From assembly GCA_025352625.1 (NCBI GenBank), contig JANXSR010000366.1:1-50081 (forward strand): a stretch of DNA of 50,081 nucleotides, read 5' to 3'. The notes beneath the pieces are model-generated. The model was not told where the DNA came from and made no database searches. It was given only the letters and a program-made list of their open reading frames with translations. The translations under genes and the position numbers were made by a program. Position 1 is the stretch's first letter, and every line of letters starts with the position of its first letter. This document shows positions 9,262 to 17,480 of the stretch, piece by piece. The DNA is from Ferruginibacter sp. (lineage in GTDB: Bacteria; Bacteroidota; Bacteroidia; Chitinophagales; Chitinophagaceae).

Positions 9262-9294
9262 CAAATGTAGGGGTTTTAGGCAACTTAATAGCAA
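9262..9294 (-). promoter_or_regulatory. Candidate promoter of the DEAD-box helicase gene
   Basis: On the minus strand TTG (9292-9294) is followed after 22 bases by TACATTTG (9262-9269), an exact TAnnTTTG -7 element. Transcription would begin near 9255, leaving an untranslated leader of about 130 bases ahead of the ATG at 9122. The rest of the 9123-9416 gap shows nothing else recognisable. Confidence 0.5.
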
Positions 9295-9416
9295 TTAAAT
9301 CAAATACAGGGCGTTTAGCATTCAGTGCCAATACTTATAAAATGAAATTTATTGGTGATGGTTAAACTAAATTTATTTTTCAAAGTCAAAATGGCCTTAA
9401 ATACTACCTACATCAA

Positions 9417-10376
9417 ATGATGAAATTTTTTTTACTATCGGTTCTTTTGTTATTTTCCTTTTCGCTAAAAAATTATGCTCAAATAAAATCTGGTAAAGTT
9501 GCCGATACCAAGGATTCATTGGAATTAATGAAGGACCTCCTGGATATTTTATCAGATTCAGAAAAAGCGTCTAGTTATTTTAGCTTCGATGTAGGAATTG
9601 GTAATAGAATATTCAATGTTCGAAACAACGCACTTAATTCTAAATTAACGCCGGTTAATACAATTATTTTTTCGCCATCGGTAGTCTACCATCACAAAAG
9701 TGGTTTGTATTTTATTGCCGGTGCCAATTTACTAAATGATGATAAAAAAGGTTTTGGCTTCAGTCAGTATTCAATTTCTCCCGGTTACGAATTACCCGAA
9801 AATGATAATATTGAATTTGCATTTGCCTACACACATTATTTTGTAGACGACAATTTTTCTCCTTACGCTTCTCCCATTCAAAACGATTTCTATACGTCGG
9901 TTAGTTATAAAAAAACATGGATAAGACCAGGTTTTGCTGTAGGTTATTCTACAGGTATTTATGGAGATGTAAAACGAATTTTAAGATTGTATGATTCAAC
10001 TACCAATAAGGTAAAATCGTTTTCTCTTATTCCTTCCATATCGCATGAGTTTAAGTGGCAACAGGTTTTCAATAAAAATGATGGTATACTTTTTACGCCT
10101 GCAATAATGATGAATATCGGCCAAACTAAAACTGCTATTAAGCACAAAACAAATGCTGTAAATCTTGCTAATTTTTTAAATAAAAGGGGCAGGTTACCAA
10201 AGCTTGATGTTACAAAATTTGAGCCTGAATCAATGGGGCTTAGTTTGGATGCAAGTTATGCTACCGGTAATTTTACCATAGAACCGCAGGCATATTTTGA
10301 TTATTATTTACCTTCAACTGAAGACAAAAGATTTTCCAGTTATTTTACTTTAACGTTGCGATATGCGCTGCAATGA
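9417..10376 (+). CDS. Predicted outer-membrane beta-barrel protein
   Basis: A 319-residue protein with a signal peptide (FFLLSVLLLFSFSLKNYAQ). Alternating hydrophobic/polar strands run through most of its length (YYFSFDVGIGNRIF-like segments, YFVDDNF, FTIEPQAYFDYYL). The final strand SSYFTLTLRYALQ ends in an aromatic-rich, barrel-closing pattern typical of outer-membrane proteins. No family name can be assigned. A short coiled or linker segment rich in Asp/Ser (KVADTKDSLELMKDLLDI) precedes the first strand. The start may be either of two adjacent ATG codons (9417 or 9420). The next gene downstream, on the same strand, is another barrel protein. Confidence 0.65.
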   Translation: MMKFFLLSVLLLFSFSLKNYAQIKSGKVADTKDSLELMKDLLDILSDSEKASSYFSFDVGIGNRIFNVRNNALNSKLTPVNTIIFSPSVVYHHKSGLYFIAGANLLNDDKKGFGFSQYSISPGYELPENDNIEFAFAYTHYFVDDNFSPYASPIQNDFYTSVSYKKTWIRPGFAVGYSTGIYGDVKRILRLYDSTTNKVKSFSLIPSISHEFKWQQVFNKNDGILFTPAIMMNIGQTKTAIKHKTNAVNLANFLNKRGRLPKLDVTKFEPESMGLSLDASYATGNFTIEPQAYFDYYLPSTEDKRFSSYFTLTLRYALQ

Positions 10377-10459
10377 TTGTTCATTAACAAATAATTATCT
10401 ATAACAAAAAGTGATTGGCATATTGTTGGCTATTTCAAATCTAACTAAAATTTAAATGT

Positions 10460-11050
10460 ATGAAAATGAAACTCCTATCCCTCGTTTTAGCGGTCTTGAT
10501 ATTTTCAACCGCCCGTTCTCAAAGTTTTCACCTTGGTGTAAAAGGTGGTGCAAACATTAACAAACTTTCAGGGCAGTCTTTTAATGAGCAGTTTACTTAT
10601 GGTTACCACCTTGGTGCGTTTTCAGAAATTGGATTGGGAAAGCGATGGGCTATACAGCCGGAAGTTTTATTTAACCAGATAAACACAGATACAAGCAATA
10701 ACTTTCGTAAAATTTACACCAATTTATCTGCAAGCAATCTGTCTAACATAAAGTTGAGTTATTTAAGTATTCCTATTTTATTGGATTTTAAGGTTAACAA
10801 GTTTTTTGTATTACAGGCTGGGCCACAATTTGGATTGCTGCTTGAACAGAATAAAAATCTGTTGGAAAACGGTAAAGACGCTTTTAAAAGAGGCGATTTT
10901 AGCATGCTTGGAGGTGTACAGTTTAAACTGGCTGCATTTAGAATTTACGGCCGCTATGCAATTGGTCTTTCTAACATAAACGATATTGATAATAAAGATA
11001 AGTGGAAGAGCCAGAGTTTTCAGGTGGGTGTAGGAATTGCAATTTTGTAA
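10460..11050 (+). CDS. PorT-family outer-membrane beta-barrel protein
   Basis: A 196-residue protein with a signal peptide (LSLVLAVLIFSTARSQ). It then starts FHLGVKGGANINKLSGQSF, the usual opening strand of the PorT/OmpA-like beta-barrel family (outer membrane beta-barrel domain 2) abundant in Bacteroidota. Later strands include YGYHLGAFSEIGLGKRWAI, FVLQAGPQFGLLLEQ and FRIYGRYAIGLSNI, and the last strand is FQVGVGIAIL. The specific role is unknown; some PorT relatives support type IX secretion, but this general family is diverse. The stop codon abuts the stop of the convergent tsaC-like gene with no bases between. Confidence 0.8.
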   Translation: MKMKLLSLVLAVLIFSTARSQSFHLGVKGGANINKLSGQSFNEQFTYGYHLGAFSEIGLGKRWAIQPEVLFNQINTDTSNNFRKIYTNLSASNLSNIKLSYLSIPILLDFKVNKFFVLQAGPQFGLLLEQNKNLLENGKDAFKRGDFSMLGGVQFKLAAFRIYGRYAIGLSNINDIDNKDKWKSQSFQVGVGIAIL

Positions 11051-11623
11051 TTAGTATCTGATTACAGCTATTGTTCCATCTTTGTTCCATCTTATAATGG
11101 CCGATGGAGCAGCCGGTGTTAAATCATTTTGACGGTGTTGAACTATATAGTCAACACCGTTTTTTATTTCATCAGTTATAAAAGAAAATTGAGTTGGTGA
11201 TGTATCACCACTAACATTAGCAGATGTAGATACAATGGGTTTTTTAAATCTTTTAATAAGGTGTTTACAAAATGCATCCTTTGTAATTCGTATCGCAACT
11301 GTTCCATCTTTATTAATTACATTTTCAGCAAGCCCGGTTGCGCCATCGTAAATTACTGTGGTAGGTTTTGTAGTAGTATGTAAATAATCAAGTGCAGACA
11401 AATCGGGCTGTGTAATGTATTGAATCAGATCTTTATCTGCCGCTAATAAAACAATCATACTTTTTTCTTCTGCTCTTTTTTTAAGCTTGTAAATTTTTGC
11501 AACTGCGGCTTCACTGGTAGCATCACAACCAAGCCCCCAAATGGTATCAGTTGGGTATAAAATAATGCCACCGTTTTGTAATACCTCCAGGCATTTTTCA
11601 ATATCGTTTAAATAATCAATCAT
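11051..11623 (-). CDS. tsaC: L-threonylcarbamoyladenylate synthase (YrdC/Sua5 family)
   Basis: A 190-residue single YrdC domain that makes threonylcarbamoyl-AMP from threonine, bicarbonate and ATP, the first step of t6A37 tRNA modification. It has GGIILYPTDTIWGLGCDA at the substrate pocket, KLKKRAEEKSMIVL (the K-x-R...S signature), and PIVSTSANVSGD near the C-terminus. The length fits the short TsaC form without a Sua5 domain. Its ATG overlaps the stop of the upstream glycosyltransferase gene by four bases (ATGA), implying coupling, although the functions are unrelated. The symbol assumes this is the main paralogue; a second YrdC-type gene elsewhere cannot be excluded. Confidence 0.88.
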   Translation of the reverse strand: MIDYLNDIEKCLEVLQNGGIILYPTDTIWGLGCDATSEAAVAKIYKLKKRAEEKSMIVLLAADKDLIQYITQPDLSALDYLHTTTKPTTVIYDGATGLAENVINKDGTVAIRITKDAFCKHLIKRFKKPIVSTSANVSGDTSPTQFSFITDEIKNGVDYIVQHRQNDLTPAAPSAIIRWNKDGTIAVIRY

Positions 11624-12771
11624 ATAATTTGATGATAAACATTCATAATGCTATCAGCATATTTTTTTATTGTAAAAAGTTGGGCCTGCTCAAATCCTTT
11701 GTTCCGAAGGTCAGTTGCAAGCTGTTTGTTTACGGCTATACTCAACATGTGTTGGGCTAATAATTCATAATCAGTGGGAGCAAAATATAAAGCCGCATCG
11801 CCTCCAACTTCAGGAAGACTGCTGGTATTGCTGCTTATCACAGGGAGACCACTCCACAGTGCTTCGAGCAGCGGGGCACCAAAGCCTTCAAAAATAGAAG
11901 GGTAAATCAGTGCCAGTGCCTGTTGGTAAATGGCAGGAAAATCAGCTGCAGTTGTAAATGAAATTTCTTTCGAGGCCGGCAATTCATTTAGCAGGACTAG
12001 TCTGTCGGAAATATTGTTGGCCTGCATAAATTGTTTAACTTCTTCTTTTTCCTTTTTGCCGTTTCCAATTACTACCAGGGGAATACTTGTTTTTTCTTTA
12101 AGTAAAAGCAGTGCTTTGCAAACTGCGATCAGGTTTTTTCTTGGGGCAATGGAGCTCACAAATAAAAAATAAGTATCTGGTAACTGATATCTTTTTTTAA
12201 CAATGGCTTTTTCTTCATTGCTGATCGTTTGCTGAAATATTGGATTACAACTTTGGTAACTTATAAATATTTTATTTTCCGGAACATGGTAAAAATTAAT
12301 GAGGTCATTTTTGGTTTGTTTGCTGATAGCGATTACTGCATCAGCAACTTTGCAAGCCTGCTTAATCTTCCAGCGGTGAACATAACGTTCATCAAAATTG
12401 TACGTTTCCGGAAAACGTTCAAAAATAATATCGTGTACGGTAACCACCGTTTTTACGCCCGTTCGTTCAATATGCAAAGGTAACTCATTGCTTACACCAT
12501 GGTAAATATCCAACCCTGACTTAGCAATGGATTTAATCATCCCGTTTCTACGCCACCATCCTGGGAAAGTTTTGCCAATAAACGTTTCGGGAAAAACAGC
12601 ATCTACGTTTTTAAATGTGTGTACATTAAATAAATCAGTTTGTTTTGGAGCAAATAGCGTGTAGCGATGTTGTGGATATTGCTCCGTTAAAATCGCCATT
12701 AGCGAGCGGATATAATTTCCTAATCCCGTTTTGTTTTGAAAAGCTCTTTTGCCATCGTACCCTATCTTCAT
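11620..12771 (-). CDS. Glycosyltransferase family 4 protein (GT-B fold)
   Basis: A 383-residue cytoplasmic or peripheral enzyme. The N-terminal acceptor domain begins MKIGYDGKRAFQNKTGLGNY, a pattern seen in mannosyltransferase-like GT4 proteins. The C-terminal nucleotide-sugar domain has FVSSIAPRKNL, LVVIGNGKKEKEE and the key ALIYPSIFEGFGAPLLEAL box (E-x7-E type), followed by SNTSSLPEVGGDAALYF. It probably adds a sugar to a lipid-linked or exopolysaccharide acceptor; donor and acceptor are not readable. It is transcribed with the downstream threonylcarbamoyl-AMP synthase gene (ATGA overlap). The 261-base gap before dapD must contain its promoter; no exact consensus was seen. Confidence 0.88.
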   Translation of the reverse strand: MKIGYDGKRAFQNKTGLGNYIRSLMAILTEQYPQHRYTLFAPKQTDLFNVHTFKNVDAVFPETFIGKTFPGWWRRNGMIKSIAKSGLDIYHGVSNELPLHIERTGVKTVVTVHDIIFERFPETYNFDERYVHRWKIKQACKVADAVIAISKQTKNDLINFYHVPENKIFISYQSCNPIFQQTISNEEKAIVKKRYQLPDTYFLFVSSIAPRKNLIAVCKALLLLKEKTSIPLVVIGNGKKEKEEVKQFMQANNISDRLVLLNELPASKEISFTTAADFPAIYQQALALIYPSIFEGFGAPLLEALWSGLPVISSNTSSLPEVGGDAALYFAPTDYELLAQHMLSIAVNKQLATDLRNKGFEQAQLFTIKKYADSIMNVYHQII

Positions 12772-13032
12772 ATTATTGCTACACTTATAATTATTACTGC
12801 AAGTTATATAAAACCATTTTAAGCTATAGAGGCCAGCTTTTATAAAAAGAATGGACAGATTTCAAAAATCAACATTGTTCCTTTTATTCTTTTTGTATCT
12901 TGCGCAACCCAATAAAGCAAATAAAAAGCAGGTGTTATAGTAGTACTTTGAATAGTAGAATTACTACTTACACTTTTTAAGAGGGAAATCAAACTATTGT
13001 AAAATCAATTTTTTAAAAAAATATAAATAACA

Positions 13033-13845
13033 ATGGAACTAAAGGAATTGATACAAACAGCTTGGGCAAACAGGGAGCTGTTGAAAGACGGTAATTATGC
13101 AGATGCAGTTAGAACTGTGATTGAAGAAGTTGACAAAGGCAGGCTTAGAACAGCAGAGCCAACAGAACAGGGCTGGCAGGTAAATGAATGGGTGAAACAA
13201 GGGATTTTGATGTATTTTGGCATACAGCAAATGCAAACTTATAATCTGCCTCCTTTTGAATTTTATGATAAAATGAAATTAAAAAGCGGGTATGCGGCAC
13301 TGGGAGTCAGGGCCGTTCCGCATGCAGTGGCAAGATATGGTGCTTACCTTGCAAAGAATGTAGTATTGATGCCAAGTTATGTAAATATTGGAGCTTATGT
13401 AGATGAGGGAACAATGGTTGATACATGGGCAACGGTAGGTAGTTGTGCGCAAATTGGCAAAGGCGTACACCTTAGTGGCGGCGTTGGAATTGGCGGCGTT
13501 TTAGAGCCATTGCAGGCAGCTCCCGTAATTATTGAAGACGGTTGTTTTATTGGCAGCAGGTGCATTGTGGTAGAAGGGGTAAGAGTTGAAAAAGAGGCAG
13601 TACTTGGTGCAAATGTTGTATTAACGATGTCAACAAAAATAATTGATGTTAGCGGAAGCGAACCTGTAGAAACCAAAGGTATTGTGCCCGCAAGAAGTGT
13701 GGTAATACCCGGTACCTATAACAAAAAATTTCCCGCCGGTGAATATGGTGTTGGCTGCGCATTAATTATTGGGCAACGCAAACCTTCTACCGATTTAAAA
13801 ACAAGCTTAAATGATGCTTTGAGAGATTTTAATGTTTCGGTGTAA
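13033..13845 (+). CDS. dapD: 2,3,4,5-tetrahydropyridine-2,6-dicarboxylate N-succinyltransferase
   Basis: A 270-residue cytoplasmic enzyme that transfers succinyl from succinyl-CoA to tetrahydrodipicolinate in the succinylase branch of diaminopimelate synthesis. The N-terminal helical domain is followed from about residue 95 by left-handed beta-helix hexapeptide repeats (VVLMPSYVNIGAYVDEG, MVDTWATVGSCAQIGKGVHL). The active-site segment GGVGIGGVLEPLQAAPVIIE and the terminal CoA-binding part (GVGCALIIGQR) are both present. The length matches the family (about 270-275). It appears to be monocistronic and shares its pathway with dapB at the left edge of the window. Confidence 0.95.
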   Translation: MELKELIQTAWANRELLKDGNYADAVRTVIEEVDKGRLRTAEPTEQGWQVNEWVKQGILMYFGIQQMQTYNLPPFEFYDKMKLKSGYAALGVRAVPHAVARYGAYLAKNVVLMPSYVNIGAYVDEGTMVDTWATVGSCAQIGKGVHLSGGVGIGGVLEPLQAAPVIIEDGCFIGSRCIVVEGVRVEKEAVLGANVVLTMSTKIIDVSGSEPVETKGIVPARSVVIPGTYNKKFPAGEYGVGCALIIGQRKPSTDLKTSLNDALRDFNVSV

Positions 13846-13855
13846 TGTAAATAAG

Positions 13856-13890
13856 TTGATGGTTGAAAGTTGAAGGTTGATGGTTGAAAG
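13856..13890 (+). repeat. Short tandem direct repeat
   Basis: TTGATGGTTGAAAG occurs at 13856-13869 and again at 13877-13890, separated by a related TTGAAGG word. It is a small slippage-type repeat between dapD and the tRNA gene, with no evident function. Confidence 0.7.
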
Positions 13891-13955
13891 TTTGTCAGCT
13901 TCAATTATATTTGCAATCCAATAATTGTTTTAAAACCATAAACCTCACCTTAGTT

Positions 13956-14042
13956 GCCCAGATGGCGAAATTGGTAGACGCACTGCCTTCAGGTGGCAGC
14001 GTTCGCAAGGATGTGCAGGTTCGAATCCTGTTCTGGGCACCA
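13956..14042 (+). tRNA. tRNA-Leu (anticodon CAG)
   Basis: The acceptor stem GCCCAGA (13956-13962) pairs with TCTGGGC (14032-14038), followed by A and an encoded CCA (14040-14042). The anticodon stem CTGCC/GGCAG encloses the loop TTCAGGT with anticodon CAG at 13990-13992, reading CTG. The D-loop has GGTAGACGC and the T-arm GGTTCGAATCC. The long variable arm (about 14000-14014) and the 87-base length are characteristic of a class II leucine tRNA. A strong terminator follows immediately. Confidence 0.97.
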
Positions 14043-14089
14043 AAAAAAGCCTTTAAAAGTAATACTGCAAAGCTTTTAAAGGCTTTTTT
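14043..14089. terminator. Bidirectional intrinsic terminator after tRNA-Leu
   Basis: A run of A plus GCCTTTAAAAG (14043-14059) is perfectly complementary to CTTTTAAAGGC plus a T-run (14073-14089). This long stem serves the tRNA on the plus strand and the GH3 gene on the minus strand. Confidence 0.9.
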
Positions 14090-14106
14090 ATTTCTTTCCT
14101 CAATCC

Positions 14107-16263
14107 CTAATTGATCGTAAATTTTTTCTTTAGTAAATAATCATTGGCATTCTTTCCCAAACAAAGGGTGTAATTGCCGGGATATAATTTCCAGGCATTA
14201 CCTACTGTATCCCACTTTTTTAATTCGCTTACAGGAATGCTTAATGCTACGTTTAATTTACCGCTCTTTTTTATAGTTACTTTTTTAAAAGCTTTTAATT
14301 CTTTTAATGGCATTCCATTTATTTCAGGATATTCGATGTAGGCCTGCACAACTTCGTCTCCATCCATTAATCCTGTATTTTCAACAGCTACTGAAAACTC
14401 AATTGTTTCATTGGGTGCATAGGTTGTTTGTGGTTGTTTATTCCACGTATACGCAAAACTGGTATAACTTAACCCGAAGCCAAAAGGATATTGCAAAGCA
14501 CCTTTAAAATAACGGTAAGTTCTTCCCTGCATACTGTAATTTGTATAATCAGGGAGATCATTTAAAGAAGAATAAAAACTAACAGGTAACCGACCAGAAG
14601 GCGAAATTTTTCCAAATACAATATCTGCAAGTGCATTGCCACCCTGTTCGCCAGGATACCAGGCCAGGATAATGGCATCTGCATATGGTTCAATGGCCGC
14701 GATATCAACATTGCTGCCTGCATTAACCACTACAATAATAGGTTTGTTATGGGCTGCTCGCAATTTTTTTAAAAATAAAATATGTGAACGTGGTAAACTT
14801 AAAGTGGCTCTGTCGCCACCCGAAGCAGAAAGAAAAGCATCACCTTCTTCTCCTTCCAGCAAAGGCGTTAAACCAACTACCGCAATGGTGAGATCGCTGT
14901 TTTGTGCTGCCCATATGCCGCCAAAATGTACCGTGTCTGTGTAATCACTTCCCTGGTCATATTGTACAGCCGTTGCAGGACCTGCGGCCTTGGCAATCCC
15001 TTCTGCAATCGTAACAATATCGCCTGAAAGGCCATGGTAATTACCAACCATGGCTTCTATAGAAGCTGAGTTAGCACCTGTTACCATTATGGATGAATAC
15101 TTATTTTTTTGGAGTGGTAACACCCCATTGTTTTTTAAAAGCACCATGCTTTGCTGTGCCATTTTTCTCGCAAGCGCAACATGAAAATTATTATGAACAC
15201 TATCTGCACCAAACCTGCTGTAAGGGCTTAGTTTGTTGTCATCAAAAAAGCCCAGTTTTATCTGTGTACGCAAAGTGCCGGTTAGTGCCTTGTTAACATC
15301 GGCCTCACCAATCAATCCTTTGTTAATCGCATTCATCACTTCGGTTTGCAGAACGCCGCCGCACTCAAGGTTAATGCCTGCTTTTATTGCCGCGGCCGCC
15401 AGTTCTTCCCTGCTGTTAATCATTTTATGCCCTGTAATAATATCATCCAATGCGCCGCAATCTGTTACTATTTGTCCTTTAAATCCCCATTCATTTCGTA
15501 AAATATGTTGTAACAAATTTGGCCCTGTGCAACAAGGTTCATTGTTGATGCGGTTGTAAGCACACATCACCGATTCTACACCAGCATCAACCAATTTTTT
15601 AAAAGAAAACAGGTAGGTTTCCCGAAGATCTTTTTCACTTACTATGGCATTAAAACCATGGCGGCCTGCTTCGGGCCCACTGTGTACAGCAAGGTGTTTG
15701 GCACAGGCCGAAGTTTTTAAATACAACTTGTTATTGCCCTGCAAACCGGTTACATAAGCGGTACCCATTTGCGAAGTAAGAAAAGGATCTTCGCCATAAG
15801 TTTCCTGTCCTCTTCCCCATCGGGGGTCTCTGAAAATATTAATATTGGGCGACCAAAAACTGAGCCCCATGTACCACAGGTGACGGTTCATGCTGGCAGC
15901 TAAATTGTATTTTGCCCTTGCTTCGGTTGATACAGCCGATGCTACTTCTTTCAACAATACATCATTAAAACTGGCAGCCATACCAATTGCCTGTGGAAAA
16001 ATGGTTGCTTCACCGGCTCTTGCAACGCCATGCAGTCCTTCGTTCCACCAGTTATACGCTGGAATTTTTAATCGCTCAATTGCCGGACTGTTGTTGCCAA
16101 GCATAGCAATTTTTTCAGGTAGCGTAAGTTTGCCTAACAAATCATTTACCCTGGCATCAGTTGATGCAGTCGTTTGCCTGTATATAGCAGGTGTTTGTGC
16201 CAGCAGCATATTATAAAGAAAAAAAATGCAAACTGAAAGAAGGGATTTTTTTTGTAAAAGCAT
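14107..16263 (-). CDS. Glycoside hydrolase family 3 beta-glucosidase/beta-xylosidase
   Basis: A secreted exo-acting retaining hydrolase of about 718 residues. The chosen ATG at 16263 gives a clean signal peptide (SLLSVCIFFLYNMLLAQ); an in-frame ATG at 16287 would add eight residues. The catalytic domain starts at VNDLLGKLTLPEKIAML. It has YNWWNEGLHGVARAG, a form seen in xylosidase/glucosidase GH3 enzymes, the DPRWGRGQETYGEDP box, KHLAVHSGPEAGRHGF, and the nucleophile Asp268 in GQIVTDCGA. The C-terminal alpha/beta sandwich (SGRLPVSFYSS, YPFGFGLSYTSF) and a fibronectin III-like domain (final ~100 residues) complete the standard three-domain form. Probable substrates are xylo- or gluco-oligosaccharides in the periplasm. 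Confidence 0.92.
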   Translation of the reverse strand: MLLQKKSLLSVCIFFLYNMLLAQTPAIYRQTTASTDARVNDLLGKLTLPEKIAMLGNNSPAIERLKIPAYNWWNEGLHGVARAGEATIFPQAIGMAASFNDVLLKEVASAVSTEARAKYNLAASMNRHLWYMGLSFWSPNINIFRDPRWGRGQETYGEDPFLTSQMGTAYVTGLQGNNKLYLKTSACAKHLAVHSGPEAGRHGFNAIVSEKDLRETYLFSFKKLVDAGVESVMCAYNRINNEPCCTGPNLLQHILRNEWGFKGQIVTDCGALDDIITGHKMINSREELAAAAIKAGINLECGGVLQTEVMNAINKGLIGEADVNKALTGTLRTQIKLGFFDDNKLSPYSRFGADSVHNNFHVALARKMAQQSMVLLKNNGVLPLQKNKYSSIMVTGANSASIEAMVGNYHGLSGDIVTIAEGIAKAAGPATAVQYDQGSDYTDTVHFGGIWAAQNSDLTIAVVGLTPLLEGEEGDAFLSASGGDRATLSLPRSHILFLKKLRAAHNKPIIVVVNAGSNVDIAAIEPYADAIILAWYPGEQGGNALADIVFGKISPSGRLPVSFYSSLNDLPDYTNYSMQGRTYRYFKGALQYPFGFGLSYTSFAYTWNKQPQTTYAPNETIEFSVAVENTGLMDGDEVVQAYIEYPEINGMPLKELKAFKKVTIKKSGKLNVALSIPVSELKKWDTVGNAWKLYPGNYTLCLGKNANDYLLKKKFTIN

Positions 16264-16447
16264 ATAATTAAAATTTACAGCACACACTGTATGAATAATT
16301 TAAAAGAGAACAGCGCAACTAATTTGTTGACTGTTTTTAAAAGCTATAAAAATACAATATTGTTGAATTTAAAATACTTCCATTGTTTTATAGTAACAAA
16401 AAAGCGGAGGCCGAAATTGCCCTTAACAAATGTTGAACACTATTTAG

Positions 16448-17464
16448 TTAGTAATGAAACCATTGCCACAAAGAAGCAGCTACAAGCCCCATCGAATTAT
16501 TTTCAACTTTTTTAGACAGCCCAAGTTGCAGTTTTGCATCAACCAGTCTTTTAATAATTTGGGTTGATATTTTTTGTGCATGATTGGAATGCTCCCAAAT
16601 ATGTATTAAACGGCTCTTCGTAAATGCATCCCTGTCTTTTGCAAAAATCAGGGGATCTTCTGAAGCAGCCAGCTGTAAAAATAAATTCCACTGCCCTGCC
16701 TCAAGATCACACCACACATCCTTTGCATCATCAATTATCCAATAACAGTATCCGATAGCTTTTCCAATACAACGGGCATTTTTTAAAAGTAATGGATTAT
16801 TCGCATCAGCCATGCAGGCGGTATATTCAGCCATCAGCCTAAAAGGTTCCGCCGATTTAGAATAAAGTGCTTTTTTTATTTTAGGCAAATCTGCATCAGC
16901 AGACAACCCTGTTTTTGAAACAAAATCCTGCGCTTCAAATAGTTGCTTCATCAGTTTAAAAAGCGCATCTGTTTTATGAACACCCTCTTTGTTTGCAGCA
17001 GTTTTTTTTATATCATTCAGTACACTGCCGGCCAGCTTACTTAGTAATTCCTCCGCATGTGTAAGAGAATGGTTATCGGAATAATTTATTTTGGTAAAGG
17101 GCTGAAATACTTTTAGAGAAACAACATTATTTACTCCTTCCAATTCATCACATATATAATCAAAAAGGCTGATGCCTAAATTAAAACGCCCACACCAGTC
17201 TGATGCATGTTTTGTTTGAGTTGCATCCAAACCAAGCATTTGGCTAAACATTACACCAACCATTACACCAAATCCATAAACAGATTGAAGCTGGTAAGTT
17301 TGTAAGCCAGGAGGAATATTAGGGGCATCAATTATCCAGTCGTTATTGAAATTACTAAACTCCTTCGTTTCAATATTTTCTATTTTAACATCCTCATGAT
17401 CTGGTAAGCCCGCCTTATGCCAGGTTTTAAAAAAAATCTCTTCAAAATGATTATGCCAATCCAT
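16448..17464 (-). CDS. Class I isoprenoid/terpene synthase-like protein
   Basis: Starting at the ATG at 17464 this is a 338-residue all-alpha-looking protein. It has two Asp-rich segments at class I isoprenoid-synthase spacing: DYICDE (Asp102, Asp106) and WIIDDAKDVWCD (DDAKD at 245-249). Both would coordinate Mg2+-diphosphate as in trans-prenyl synthases and terpene synthases. The conserved GKAIGYCYWIIDDAKD helix resembles the second DDxxD helix of prenyl synthases, but the first motif is not a canonical DDxxD. The start is uncertain: 17539 would overlap the upstream gene by 59 bases. It directly follows the class II cyclase-like gene, so the two probably act in one terpenoid pathway. Product unknown. 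Confidence 0.65.
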   Translation of the reverse strand: MDWHNHFEEIFFKTWHKAGLPDHEDVKIENIETKEFSNFNNDWIIDAPNIPPGLQTYQLQSVYGFGVMVGVMFSQMLGLDATQTKHASDWCGRFNLGISLFDYICDELEGVNNVVSLKVFQPFTKINYSDNHSLTHAEELLSKLAGSVLNDIKKTAANKEGVHKTDALFKLMKQLFEAQDFVSKTGLSADADLPKIKKALYSKSAEPFRLMAEYTACMADANNPLLLKNARCIGKAIGYCYWIIDDAKDVWCDLEAGQWNLFLQLAASEDPLIFAKDRDAFTKSRLIHIWEHSNHAQKISTQIIKRLVDAKLQLGLSKKVENNSMGLVAASLWQWFHY

Positions 17465-17480
17465 TAAAGTGTATTGTTTT

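Noticed and set aside
12851-12940. Small ORF with a hydrophobic N-terminus (MDRFQKSTLFLLFF...) in the gap before dapD
   Set aside because: Only 29 codons, no conserved pattern, and no coupling to a neighbour; AT-rich gaps give such ORFs by chance.
12772-13032. Lysine-type riboswitch ahead of dapD
   Set aside because: No recognisable conserved core or terminator was seen, only short inverted repeats in AT-rich sequence.
13884-14114. Open frame running through the tRNA-Leu gene
   Set aside because: It covers the complete cloverleaf and its terminator; no protein is supported.
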